From positions 1-34,090 of the forward strand of contig NZ_JAHOPH010000038.1 of assembly GCF_019798055.1 (NCBI RefSeq): a DNA stretch of 34,090 bases, given 5' to 3'. Below are positions 8,031 through 16,324 of this stretch, piece after piece (position 1 is the first letter of the stretch; each line of letters starts with the position of its first letter). The DNA is from Salsipaludibacter albus. Its GTDB lineage: Bacteria > Actinomycetota > Nitriliruptoria > Nitriliruptorales > Nitriliruptoraceae. Below the pieces are notes generated by a model, which was not told the origin of the DNA, made no database searches, and saw only the letters and a program-made list of their open reading frames with translations. The position numbers and the translations under genes were made by a program.

Positions 8031-11000
8031 GTGCCGGTGGAGTTCGACGTGGCGGGCGCCATGCGCTTGCGTGGCGGCCGGGACAGGCTGGACGACGACG
8101 CCTTCGCCGGTCGCCAGCTCCGACTGGTGACCGCCCGGCTGTTGCTCGGACGCGACGATCCGATCCCGGTCGAGCACCTGGCGGACGAGGTGTGGACGGG
8201 ACGCGTGCCCCGCCACTGGCAGTCGGCGCTGCGCAGCCTGGTGAGTCGGGTCCGGGGGCTGCTCGCGGACGTCGGCGTGGAGCACGAGGCCATCCGACAC
8301 GTGGCTGGTCGCTACTCGGTCGACCTGCCGGACATGGTGGTCGACGTCGAACGTGCCGCCAGCCACCTCGCACGGGCGCAGCGGCTCTGGGCGGACGGCG
8401 CCGTCGAGGCCTCCCAGGGCGCGGCCAGCGCCGCGCGGGCGATCGCCTGCCGACCGGTCCTGCCCGGCGTGGACGGCGAATGGGTCGAGCGCCTGCGGTC
8501 GAGGACAGCCAACAGCCATCTCGACAGTCTCCTGCTGGTGGCACGGTGTCGCCGTGTCCGAGGGCTCGTGGAGGAGGCCCGGTCCGCGGCCGCCGAGGCG
8601 ACCGTGCTCGCCCCGCTCCGCGAGGACGCATGGCGACTCGCGATGCAGATAGAGGCCGACGTCGGCAACACGGCAACGGCGCTCGCCGTGTTCGCCGAGT
8701 GCCGTCGCCTCCTGGCCGACGAACTGGGCGCCGAGCCCTCCCCCGCGACGCGGGAGCTGCACTCGACGATCCTGCGTGGCCGCACGCCGGGACGGCGCGC
8801 TGCGGGCGTGGACGGTGCGCACGCCGTTCGCCGTCGCCAGGCGACCGGGCGGTCCCCGTACCGACCAGCATCTGCGCAGCGGCATGATCGGCGCGAGCCC
8901 TTCGTCGGACTGCGGCCCTTCGACCGGGCCGAGGCCGACCTCTTCTTCGGCCGAGACTCGGACGTGCAGCACCTGGTCGACCTGCTCGCCGCCAATCGCG
9001 GCGTCATAGTGGTGGGAGCCTCCGGGACCGGGAAGTCCTCCGTGGTTCGCGCCGGACTCCTGCAAGCGCTCGCAGCAGGAGCAGTCCCCGACGCGGACAC
9101 CTGGCGGGTGGTCTGCATCACGCCGGGACGGACTCCGGTCTCGCGCCTGGCCGAGGCGTTGGCGAACGGGTCGGGCGACACGGAACGTCTCGCCCCCCAG
9201 GATCCGTCCCATGTCCTCGCGGCACTGGAGGACGACCGCCCGACGCTGGTCGTCGTCGACCAGGCAGAGGAACTGTTCACCCTGGCTCACCGAAACGAAG
9301 CGGACGCCTTCCTGTCGGCATTGCTGGCACCCGTCGGACGTTCCGGATCACGCGTCGTTCCCGTGCTGACGCTGCGGGCAGACTTCTACGAGCACGCCGC
9401 TGGGCAGGTGAACCTGGCCCGGTTCCTCTCGCGTTCCACCCACGTCCTGGCGCCGCTCGCAGGAGACGGGCTCGAGGCGGCGGTCACCGGACCGGTCAGG
9501 GCCGCGGGCGCCACGCTGGAGGGCGGCCTGCTCGGACGCCTGCTGGTCGACGCGGCCCACCAACCAGGGAGTCTTCCCCTGCTCCAGCACGTCCTGTCGG
9601 AACTCTGGCGGACACGGGTCGGGACCGTCCTGACGGCGCGGGCGTACGAGCGCCTCGGCGGGGTCGGCGGAGCACTGGGACGACACGCAGAGGAGACGTG
9701 GGCGCGCCTGGACGACCACGACCGACCGGTGGCGCGACGCGTCGTGCTGTCCTGCGTCCAGCCCGGAGACGGCACCGCGGATGCCGGCCGCCCGACCACG
9801 ACGTCGGACCTGGAGGCGACGGGTGACACCGGCCGCGTCGCCCGCGTCGTCGGGCACCTGGTCGATGCGCGGCTGTTGACCTCTGGGGACGCGGGCGGAG
9901 GCGGGCAGGCCACCGTGCAACTCGCGCACGAGGCCCTGATCGGCGGGTGGCCACGCCTGGGCCGATGGGTCGATCGCCAGCGCGGACAACTGGTGCTCGC
10001 CCGACGGCTGACCGCGGCGACACGACTGTGGACGTCGACCGGACGAGATCGCGATTCGCTGCTCACCGGGCGTCGCCTCGAGGACGCCCTCGACCTGCTC
10101 CGGGAGGTCGAGACGGGTGCCCTCGACCTCGAGCTGGGACGTGACGCACGCGCACTCCTGACCGCATCGATTGCGGCGCGCGAGGCAACTCGGAAACGAC
10201 GTGCGACCCGTCGACGTCACGAGCGCGAACTGCGCCGTCGAGCCGAGCGGAGTCTCCGCGTCGGTGCTGCGCTCACCGCCGCAGAAGCAAGCGCTGACCG
10301 GGACCCGGAACTGGCCTTGCTCCTCGCGCTCGAGGTGGGTGACGACTTCCGACACGAGGTGCCCGAACTTCGCCCCCGCTGGCTGCGGGTCCTCCACCAT
10401 GCCTTGGCCGCCCACCATCTCGTGGACAGGCTGGCGGACTGCGCCCCGCTGCTGACCATCCTGCCCGGGGACCGGCTGCTGACGCTGGACACCGCCCCGG
10501 GTGGATCCGATCACCACCTGGCCGTGCACGACGTCGGCACCGGTCGCCGACTCCGCCTGGTCCGTGCCGTCGAGCTGGACGGAGTCCCACAGGTCGACGC
10601 CACTCCCGACGGCCAGCGTCTGGTGGTCGGTGACCGACACGGGCGGGTGACCATGCTGGACACCGACTCGTGGGACGTGGTGGCCGTGCTCGACGCGCCC
10701 GACGGGCGGGTGGGCAGCGTGGCGGTCAGCCCGGACGCCCGACTGGTCGCCGGTCTGTGGTTCCGGTCGGACCGCCGGCAGCTGCTCGTCCATGACAGCC
10801 ACACCGGGACCCTGGTCCACGAGGGCGCACAGGTGATCGCCAGGCGTTCCCACGAGGCGTTCCAGGAAGATCGCCAGGTCGACTTCTCCCCCGACGGCGC
10901 GCGGCTCGCCGTGGTGACGGGCCCGGCGCATGCGCGCCTCGTCCTGCTGGACACGACCACGTGGGCCCCTGTGGCGGAGCATCGGATGGTCCCCCGCATC

Positions 11001-12377
11001 CACAAGATCGCCCATTCCGTCGACGGCGAGAGGCTGGGAGTTGCCCACGACTTCGGCGCGTCCGTCCACGACGCCGGTGACCTCGCCCGGCTGCGCGGGT
11101 TGCACGTCGCCGTCAAGGTGCCGACGATGTGCTGGACCACGTCGGGGCAACAGTTGGTCGTGGTCGGCCACCACCTGCGGACGCTGGCGCGCGACGAGCC
11201 GGAACCCCGTGCCCGACCCACGCTCCCCGACATCTCACGCCGCCTGGACCGGCACGCGCTCGACCGGACCGCCACCGCCGTGCCGAACTCGTCGGACGTC
11301 GTGCTCGGCCAACGATCTGGCCGGGACCTGCAACGTTGGGACCTCGCCCCGGCAGCCGGTGGTGAGGTGGCCCGGATCGTGAATGATACGAACTGCGGCG
11401 GCGCCGTCGCTTGGTCTCCCTCCGGTGATCGACTGGCGTTCGCCACGACCGGCGGGTGTGTGGAGGTCCGGACGGTCGAGGACTGGAAGACGGTCGGCCG
11501 GTTCCGGGTGACGGATCGCCAGTCGCACATCGGCAACGAACCGATCGTGGAGAACATCGAGTTCACGCCGGACGGACGCGACGTCGTGACTGCGGGCGAG
11601 ATGGGGACGCTCATGGTGTGGGACACACGCCGTTGCCTGCCGCGACACACTCGCGAGCTGCCCGGCGCCTGGTCGATCGGGGACGTCTCACCCAGTCTCG
11701 ACGGGGACGTTGTGGCCGTCGGAGCCGGCGGACATCTCGAGGTGATGGACCGGTCCGGGGGCACCTGTCGAATCATCGACTTGCCCGAGGACGTGGCCGT
11801 CGAGGCGGTGGCACTCAGTCCGGATGGCCGACTGCTGGCAGCCACGCTCTGGCCGACGGGGGAGGCACGAGACGGTGCCGGTGGCGCGCAGGTGTGGGAC
11901 TGGCGCGCCGGCCTCCACGTTGCATCCCTGCCCGTGGTGGCCCACAACCTGTCGTTCCACCCCGACGACGGCACGCTGGCCGTCTCGTCGACGGGCGAGA
12001 CGATCGTCTGGGATCCGTGCGTCGACGAGGTCCACCATCGTCTCGTGGGCCACAGCGGTTGGGTGCAGGACGTGACCCACAGTCCGGACGGCGACACCCT
12101 GGCCACGGCGGGATGGGACGGGGACCTTCGCCTGTGGGACGTGGCCAGCGGGGAGCTGCAGCACCACTTCACCGGTTGGGGCCGATTGCAGCGGGTCAGG
12201 TTCCACCCCAGCCGGCCCTGGATCGCCGTGACGGAACTGGGCATCGCGACCCACGTGCTCACCCTGGACCCCACCGAGCTGGAGGACATCGCACGTGGAC
12301 GCCTGGGTCGTGCGCTCACGACGGAGGAGCGTCGCCGGCACCTGGGCAGTGACCAGGAGCCCGGCGACCGTCCCTGA
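8031..12377 (+). CDS. BTAD / STAND NTPase / WD40 multidomain signalling protein
   Basis: This is a 1,448-residue cytoplasmic protein with three parts. Residues about 1-255 are a SARP-like winged helix plus BTAD domain, with the characteristic end FAECRRLLADELGAEPSPAT. A nSTAND1-type NTPase starts at FVGLRPFDRAEADLFFGR, with P-loop GASGTGKSS (329-337) and Walker B VVVDQAEE (Asp410). From about residue 800 to the end are WD40-like repeats, clearest in GHSGWVQDVTHSPDG and WDGDLRLWDVASGE. The GTG start at 8031 is preceded by GGGGAGAGG; the frame stays open upstream without coding features. Proteins of this layout act as NLR-like sensors or transcription regulators that oligomerise on ligand binding. 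The WD40 part is the likely sensor. It ends against the convergent toxin gene with a shared hairpin between them. Confidence 0.88.
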   Translation: MPVEFDVAGAMRLRGGRDRLDDDAFAGRQLRLVTARLLLGRDDPIPVEHLADEVWTGRVPRHWQSALRSLVSRVRGLLADVGVEHEAIRHVAGRYSVDLPDMVVDVERAASHLARAQRLWADGAVEASQGAASAARAIACRPVLPGVDGEWVERLRSRTANSHLDSLLLVARCRRVRGLVEEARSAAAEATVLAPLREDAWRLAMQIEADVGNTATALAVFAECRRLLADELGAEPSPATRELHSTILRGRTPGRRAAGVDGAHAVRRRQATGRSPYRPASAQRHDRREPFVGLRPFDRAEADLFFGRDSDVQHLVDLLAANRGVIVVGASGTGKSSVVRAGLLQALAAGAVPDADTWRVVCITPGRTPVSRLAEALANGSGDTERLAPQDPSHVLAALEDDRPTLVVVDQAEELFTLAHRNEADAFLSALLAPVGRSGSRVVPVLTLRADFYEHAAGQVNLARFLSRSTHVLAPLAGDGLEAAVTGPVRAAGATLEGGLLGRLLVDAAHQPGSLPLLQHVLSELWRTRVGTVLTARAYERLGGVGGALGRHAEETWARLDDHDRPVARRVVLSCVQPGDGTADAGRPTTTSDLEATGDTGRVARVVGHLVDARLLTSGDAGGGGQATVQLAHEALIGGWPRLGRWVDRQRGQLVLARRLTAATRLWTSTGRDRDSLLTGRRLEDALDLLREVETGALDLELGRDARALLTASIAAREATRKRRATRRRHERELRRRAERSLRVGAALTAAEASADRDPELALLLALEVGDDFRHEVPELRPRWLRVLHHALAAHHLVDRLADCAPLLTILPGDRLLTLDTAPGGSDHHLAVHDVGTGRRLRLVRAVELDGVPQVDATPDGQRLVVGDRHGRVTMLDTDSWDVVAVLDAPDGRVGSVAVSPDARLVAGLWFRSDRRQLLVHDSHTGTLVHEGAQVIARRSHEAFQEDRQVDFSPDGARLAVVTGPAHARLVLLDTTTWAPVAEHRMVPRIHKIAHSVDGERLGVAHDFGASVHDAGDLARLRGLHVAVKVPTMCWTTSGQQLVVVGHHLRTLARDEPEPRARPTLPDISRRLDRHALDRTATAVPNSSDVVLGQRSGRDLQRWDLAPAAGGEVARIVNDTNCGGAVAWSPSGDRLAFATTGGCVEVRTVEDWKTVGRFRVTDRQSHIGNEPIVENIEFTPDGRDVVTAGEMGTLMVWDTRRCLPRHTRELPGAWSIGDVSPSLDGDVVAVGAGGHLEVMDRSGGTCRIIDLPEDVAVEAVALSPDGRLLAATLWPTGEARDGAGGAQVWDWRAGLHVASLPVVAHNLSFHPDDGTLAVSSTGETIVWDPCVDEVHHRLVGHSGWVQDVTHSPDGDTLATAGWDGDLRLWDVASGELQHHFTGWGRLQRVRFHPSRPWIAVTELGIATHVLTLDPTELEDIARGRLGRALTTEERRRHLGSDQEPGDRP

Positions 12378-12404
12378 CGGGCCGTCCCGACGCGGGTCCG
12401 TCAG
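12374..12404. terminator. Bidirectional hairpin between convergent genes
   Basis: A perfect 7-bp outer stem (CTGACGG 12374-12380 with CCGTCAG 12398-12404) encloses an inner CCCG-ACG-CGGG stem-loop. The hairpin spans the stop codon of the BTAD-STAND gene and reaches the stop codon of the Doc-type gene. It fits a factor-independent or stalling terminator serving both strands, though there is no T-tract. Confidence 0.5.
12378..12404. repeat. 27-bp direct repeat, right copy
   Basis: Identical to 7277-7303. This copy has the better hairpin, because the bases to its left complete a 7-bp outer stem that the left copy has largely lost. Confidence 0.9.
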
Positions 12405-12778
12405 TCCAGCCAGGATTCCCAGGTGGCGATGATGGCCTCCAGGTCGAGATGGCCGGCGGCGGCCGCCATCACGAAGGCGAATGCGGTGTCGTCGTCGGGG
12501 CGGGCGAGCTCGGCTCCGTTCAGGCGCAGGAACACGACGGTGGCGGTCCAGGCCAGGCGCTTGTTCCCGTCGACCAGGGGATGGTTGCGCAGGAGCGAGT
12601 CGAACAGTGCGGCGGCCTTGGCGACGAGGGTCGGATAGGCGTCGCGTCCGAAGGCCGTCGCCACCGGACGGTGCAGGGCCGCGTCGAGGAGTCCGATGTC
12701 GCGCACGTCCGGGACGCCGAGCAACTCGGCGATGGCCAGTGCGTCGGCGAGGTCGAGAGGAACGAGGTCGTTGGTCAC
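12401..12778 (-). CDS. Doc/Fic-family toxin (death-on-curing type)
   Basis: This 125-residue single-domain Fic-fold protein carries the motif HPLVDGNKR (residues 66-74), close to the Fic/Doc consensus HxFx(D/E)(G/A)NKR. His66 and the loop Asn/Lys/Arg are retained. Doc toxins phosphorylate EF-Tu, while other Fic proteins transfer AMP; the small size and context favour Doc. It overlaps the upstream RHH antitoxin gene by 4 bp (ATGA), the standard order of antitoxin first and toxin second. The Leu in place of the usual Phe at motif position 3 is conservative. It converges with the BTAD-STAND gene. Confidence 0.88.
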   Translation of the reverse strand: MTNDLVPLDLADALAIAELLGVPDVRDIGLLDAALHRPVATAFGRDAYPTLVAKAAALFDSLLRNHPLVDGNKRLAWTATVVFLRLNGAELARPDDDTAFAFVMAAAAGHLDLEAIIATWESWLD

Positions 12779-12978
12779 TCCCCCAGCCGGCGGAGCAGGT
12801 CGTCGTACTCCGCGATGGTCTCGCGAGCCAACGACCGGATCTCGTCACTCCTGACGAGGCGGGCCGACCGATCCAGGATCGCCCTGACGACCGCCTCGTT
12901 CTTCGACACGCCCTCGGCCTCGGCAAGGGCCGTCAGCGCCTCGTCCTGTTGCTCGGTCAGGCGGAGGTTCATCGCCAC
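12775..12978 (-). CDS. Ribbon-helix-helix antitoxin of the Doc-type module
   Basis: This 67-residue protein has a short N-terminal beta strand (MNLRLTEQQ). Two helices follow (DEALTALAEAEGVSKNEAVVRAILDRS), the CopG/RHH DNA-binding pattern. An acidic C-terminal tail (RETIAEYDDLLRRLGE) is the likely part that inserts into the toxin. The GTG at 12978 has GAGG seven bases upstream and is preferred; the ATG at 12972 (two residues shorter) is possible. It overlaps the toxin start by 4 bp. Two tandem palindromes 22-43 bp upstream are the likely autoregulatory operator. Confidence 0.82.
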   Translation of the reverse strand: MAMNLRLTEQQDEALTALAEAEGVSKNEAVVRAILDRSARLVRSDEIRSLARETIAEYDDLLRRLGE

Positions 12979-12999
12979 GTCGGCACCTCGGTTCGTCTC

Positions 13000-13018
13000 T
13001 GGTACCACAACGGTACCA
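13000..13018 (-). promoter_or_regulatory. Tandem palindromic operator of the toxin-antitoxin operon
   Basis: GGTACC occurs twice (13001-13006 and 13012-13017). The copies sit in TGGTACCA and CGGTACCA and are spaced exactly 11 bp apart, one helical turn. This arrangement puts two RHH dimers on the same DNA face, as in autoregulated antitoxin operators. It lies just upstream of the antitoxin start. Confidence 0.6.
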
Positions 13019-13040
13019 ACCGTCGACATGGCTTCAGCCA

Positions 13041-13286
13041 TCATGACGTCTGGCGGTCCAAGGAGGTTCGGAGGTCGTCGCGCATCGCGTCGAGCGAGCG
13101 CTCCAGCCGGTTGGCGTGGCGTCGCTGCCCGGCGATGAGCCGCGCCATCGCCAGCAGGATCAGCGACGTCGGGAGGACGGCCAGCATGGCCGGGCCGACC
13201 AGGAAGGTCGCGAAGACGACGAACAGGATCGTCAGCCAGCCTGCCGCCTCGAGTCCGAAGATCAGCCACGTGTGCTCGGGATTCAT
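13041..13286 (-). CDS. Small two-helix membrane protein of unknown function
   Basis: This 81-residue protein has two adjacent hydrophobic segments (WLIFGLEAAGWLTILFVVFA and a stretch around LVGPAMLAVLPTSLILLAMA). A positively charged, amphipathic C-terminal tail follows (residues about 50-81: RRHANRLERSLDAMRDDLR). The tail probably lies in the cytoplasm and may form a coiled coil. I prefer the ATG at 13286, with GAGG about 5 bases upstream. A longer open frame to 13460 would overlap the methyltransferase start and adds low-complexity sequence. No family recognised. It lies just upstream of the toxin-antitoxin operon on the same strand but is separated by the operator. Confidence 0.6.
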   Translation of the reverse strand: MNPEHTWLIFGLEAAGWLTILFVVFATFLVGPAMLAVLPTSLILLAMARLIAGQRRHANRLERSLDAMRDDLRTSLDRQTS

Positions 13287-13458
13287 GTACACCTCTGTTC
13301 CGGGGGTGCACCAAGCCTTGCCGCTGGCGCATTCCGGCAGGGCAGCGAACTGGTGCACCTGTGGAGAACCACGCCACCGGTCGAGCGGCGTCGGTCCTGA
13401 CGCCGCGGCGGTCCCTACGCTGGTCGGTTCGCCGTCCGCCGACATGCCTGCGAGCCCC

Positions 13459-14370
13459 ATGACGACCGCCTACCTCGCCGCACGCGGGTACGAGGACCAG
13501 CTCGACGAGGAGCTCGGACGCCTCGGCGCAGCCGTCGTCGACACCCATGGCCGGCTGCGGATCGCCGAGGGCCCGCCCGTGCACGCGGCCTGGGCGGCCA
13601 ACACCTGGTGGGACGCCGAGCGCATCCCGGTGAGCTCGATCGGCGACGCCGCCCGCGAACTGCGTCACCGGCAGCGCAACTGGGCCCTGTACGCGCCGGT
13701 CCACCGGGGCCGCGCCGAACTCGTCCAGGACAAGCTCCCCCACGTCGCCGCTCACCCGCTCGAGCTCGGCGAGGTCGCCCCGGACGCCCCGCTGGGGTCG
13801 TGGACCCTGCTCGACCGTGACCTCGTGCTGGCCGCCACCCGGTGCTCCAACCCCTTCCCCAACGGCGAGCCCACCTTCGTCGAGGACCGCGAGGGTCCCC
13901 CGAGCCGCGCCTACCTCAAGCTGTGGGAGGTCTTCGCGCGCCTGCGACGCCAGCCCGGACGCGACGACCGCTGCCTCGACCTCGGCGCGGCACCGGGCGG
14001 CTGGACCTGGCTGCTGGCCCGCACCGCCGGCGAGGTCGTCGCGGTCGACAAGGCACCGCTGGAACCCCGGGTGGCCGCACTGCCCAACGTGACCTGGCAG
14101 GAGGGCTCGGCGTTCGCCCTGGCGCCCGAGGACGTCGGGCCGGTCGACTGGTGGTGCAGCGACATCGTCGCCTACCCCGACCGGCTGCTGGACCTCGCGA
14201 CGCGTTGGCTCGAGTCCGGACTGGTCCACAACCTCGTCTGCACGATCAAGTTCCAGGGCGTCACCGACCACGACGTCACGGCCCGGTTCGCCGCCCTGCC
14301 GAACGCCCGCGTGTTCCACCTCGACCAGAACAAGCACGAGCTCACCTGCGTCGTGCTCGACGCCGCTTGA
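13459..14370 (+). CDS. FtsJ-fold RNA 2'-O-ribose methyltransferase, RlmM-like
   Basis: This 303-residue protein pairs an N-terminal THUMP-like region (TAYLAARGYEDQLDEEL) with a C-terminal Rossmann methyltransferase. The SAM loop is CLDLGAAPGGWTWLLA. The K-D-K-E tetrad of 2'-O-methyltransferases is complete: Lys154 (YLKLWE), Asp235 (CSDIVAYPDR), Lys264 (CTIKFQG) and Glu294 (KHELTCV). The E. coli relative RlmM methylates a cytidine (C2498) of 23S rRNA; the same target is likely but not certain here. The ATG at 13459 matches the usual N-terminus; an ATG at 13444 adds five residues. No strong Shine-Dalgarno is visible. It is monocistronic or leads into the reductase gene about 98 bp on. Confidence 0.85.
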   Translation: MTTAYLAARGYEDQLDEELGRLGAAVVDTHGRLRIAEGPPVHAAWAANTWWDAERIPVSSIGDAARELRHRQRNWALYAPVHRGRAELVQDKLPHVAAHPLELGEVAPDAPLGSWTLLDRDLVLAATRCSNPFPNGEPTFVEDREGPPSRAYLKLWEVFARLRRQPGRDDRCLDLGAAPGGWTWLLARTAGEVVAVDKAPLEPRVAALPNVTWQEGSAFALAPEDVGPVDWWCSDIVAYPDRLLDLATRWLESGLVHNLVCTIKFQGVTDHDVTARFAALPNARVFHLDQNKHELTCVVLDAA

Positions 14371-14468
14371 GCACCTGCCCCACCGGCACCTGGAGGTGGA
14401 CCGGCCCGGCTCGGGAACAACCGACGGGCGTGGGGGGGTTCAGCCACCAGACGACAAGGAGCCACCAC

Positions 14469-15089
14469 ATGCGGATCGCGACACTCGGGGCCGGCAACAT
14501 CGGGGGCAACCTCGGGATCCTGTGGGCCCGCGCCGGCCACGAGGTGGTGTTCAGCTCGCGCCATCCCGAACAGCTCGACGACCTGGTCGCCGAGGCCGGA
14601 CCCAACGCGTCCGCGGCCGATCCCGCGACCGCCGTGGCCGATGCCGACGTGGTGCTGGACGCACTGCCGTTCGCGACGTCGCTCGGGCTCGACCCCGACC
14701 TGGTCGCGGGCAAGGTGGTCGTCGCCGCCGGGAACTACTACCCGGGGCGCGACGGCGAGATCGACCTCGACGGGACGACCCAGGCGGGGGCGATCGCCGC
14801 GCGGCTGCCCGACTCCGACGTCGTCAAGGCCTTCAACATGATGGCCGCCAACGTGATGCGCCAGCACATCGACGACGGCGAGGGCACGGGTGCCGTCGTG
14901 TTCGTCGCCGGGGACGACCCCGCCGCCGTGGCGATCGCCGAGCAACTGGTCCGGGACTCCCTGTTCACCCCGGTCGTCACCGGCGACCTCGCCACGGGCG
15001 CGGGCTTCGAGCCCGGCACGGAGGTCTACGGCAAACGGCTGACCGAGGACGAGGCACGCCGCCACTTCGGCCTGGAGGACACACCATGA
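14469..15089 (+). CDS. NAD(P)-binding oxidoreductase of the F420-dependent NADP reductase type
   Basis: This 206-residue protein starts with the dinucleotide-binding motif LGAGNIGGNLG and continues SSRHPEQLDDLV. It contains the AFNMMAANVM stretch typical of the NADPH-dependent F420 reductase / coenzyme F420-dependent NADP oxidoreductase group. Single-domain relatives of this size are common in actinobacteria and need not use F420. AAGGAG eight bases before the ATG gives a firm start. Its stop overlaps the next ATG (ATGA), so it is coupled to the unknown protein downstream. Confidence 0.8.
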   Translation: MRIATLGAGNIGGNLGILWARAGHEVVFSSRHPEQLDDLVAEAGPNASAADPATAVADADVVLDALPFATSLGLDPDLVAGKVVVAAGNYYPGRDGEIDLDGTTQAGAIAARLPDSDVVKAFNMMAANVMRQHIDDGEGTGAVVFVAGDDPAAVAIAEQLVRDSLFTPVVTGDLATGAGFEPGTEVYGKRLTEDEARRHFGLEDTP

Positions 15090-15841
15090 GCGACTCGCCC
15101 GAGGTACGCCTGGTCGCCCTGCCCGACGGGCTGGCCGACACCCGTGACGCCCTGCACCAGCTGGCGTTCTTCGTCCTGGCGCCCCGTCGCCACGCGGCCG
15201 TCGGCAGGCTCGGCCTGACCGCTGCGCCCGGCGGGTTCACCACCTCGTGGTTCGACGACGAGGGCAAACCGACGCTCGTACGGATCGAGGGCGTCGAACT
15301 GGTCGTCGAGACCGAGGACGAGGAGCGTCGGACCCGGCCCGGCTCGGTCCGCGATGCGTGCGACTTCCTCGAGATGCCCTACCGCGAAACCTGGTTCGAC
15401 GACTTCCACGATCCGCTTCCGCCGCGCGACCCGGACGAGGCGCTGACCATGGACGCCGAGGCGGCCGCGGTCCTGGCGACATGGTTCGCCTTCGGGACGG
15501 CGGTCCTGGAGGAGTTGCGGGCCACCGCGGGTGCGGTCGATCCGTCCACGGTCCAGCTGTGGCCCGAGCACTTCGACCCGGCCGTCGAGGTGGGCTCGGA
15601 GGAGTACGGACGGCGCGCCAGCTACGGGGCATCGCCCGGCGATGCCGACCACCCGGAGCCCTACCTCTACGTGGCACCGTGGGGGGACGTCTCGGCGCGG
15701 GAGTGGTTCGACGACCCGGCGTTCGACGGCGCGTCGCTGGGTCACGACGAGTTGCTGGCCAGCGACGATCCGTTCGCCACCGCCGTGGCCTTCCTCCGCC
15801 ACGGCCACGACCTGATCGCGTCCGAGAACGCCCCCGACTGA
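15086..15841 (+). CDS. Conserved protein of unknown function
   Basis: This 251-residue acidic protein has no signal or membrane segment. Its conserved-looking blocks are TVQLWPEHFDPAVEVGSEEYG, RRASYGASPGDADHP and EPYLYVAPWGD, followed by a C-terminal helix. The His-Phe-Asp, GASPGD and PEPYLYV elements look like those of conserved actinobacterial proteins of unknown function. I cannot assign a reaction. It overlaps the reductase gene by 4 bp, so the two are likely made together and may act in one pathway. Confidence 0.75.
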   Translation: MSDSPEVRLVALPDGLADTRDALHQLAFFVLAPRRHAAVGRLGLTAAPGGFTTSWFDDEGKPTLVRIEGVELVVETEDEERRTRPGSVRDACDFLEMPYRETWFDDFHDPLPPRDPDEALTMDAEAAAVLATWFAFGTAVLEELRATAGAVDPSTVQLWPEHFDPAVEVGSEEYGRRASYGASPGDADHPEPYLYVAPWGDVSAREWFDDPAFDGASLGHDELLASDDPFATAVAFLRHGHDLIASENAPD

Positions 15842-15901
15842 CTGGGCAACCAACGGGCCCGTCGCGGCGTCCAACGATCGACCCCTGGTGGAGGAGACGA
15901 C

Positions 15902-16300
15902 ATGGGGGCATCGAGGATCGCACGCGTCATGGGCATCGTCGCGGTGCTCGGCCCGGGGTTGCTGGTCACATCGGGCTGCGCGTCGCCGGGGTCCACTCCG
16001 TTGGCGACCGTCGCCGAGACCACGGCGCAGGATCCCGCCTTCGACCGCGACGCCTGCCCCGACGGCGTGTTCGGCGAGCACAGCGACTGGATCGAGGAGT
16101 ACGCCTTCGACAGCCCGGAGGAGGCTGCGGCCGAGCAGCCGTCGGAGGCGCCAGCGGGCGAGCGCGTCCTGGTGGAGTCGGGCGAGGAGCGAAAGGTCTT
16201 CGTGATCGTGGCCGAGTCCGGCGAGACCGTCGGGGAGCTCGTCGCCGAGCGGCGATCCGACGACAGGTGGGCGGTGTTCGACTACCAGTGGTGCAAGTGA
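15902..16300 (+). CDS. Small putative lipoprotein
   Basis: This 132-residue protein has a lipoprotein-type signal (hydrophobic core GIVAVLGPGLL, lipobox TSGC with Cys near residue 26). The mature part is acidic, with cysteines in DACPDG and QWCK that could form a disulfide. GGAGGAGA precedes the ATG. No family is recognised. It follows the reductase and unknown-protein pair by 60 bp on the same strand and converges with the XRE-cupin gene. Confidence 0.68.
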   Translation: MGASRIARVMGIVAVLGPGLLVTSGCASPGSTPLATVAETTAQDPAFDRDACPDGVFGEHSDWIEEYAFDSPEEAAAEQPSEAPAGERVLVESGEERKVFVIVAESGETVGELVAERRSDDRWAVFDYQWCK

Positions 16301-16324
16301 CGACGGTCGCGGGCTCACCCGTTC

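Noticed and set aside
10511-12319. Long minus-strand open frame opposite the WD40 region
   Set aside because: Ser/Thr/Arg-rich translation typical of an antisense frame; WD40 and STAND motifs lie on the plus strand.
7277-12404. Insertion sequence or prophage ends
   Set aside because: There is no transposase, integrase or tRNA target between or beside the repeats, so only an insertion scar or duplicated terminator is supported.
13287-13460. N-terminal extension of the small two-helix membrane protein
   Set aside because: It would overlap the methyltransferase start and adds sequence without features, while a good ribosome-binding site precedes 13286.
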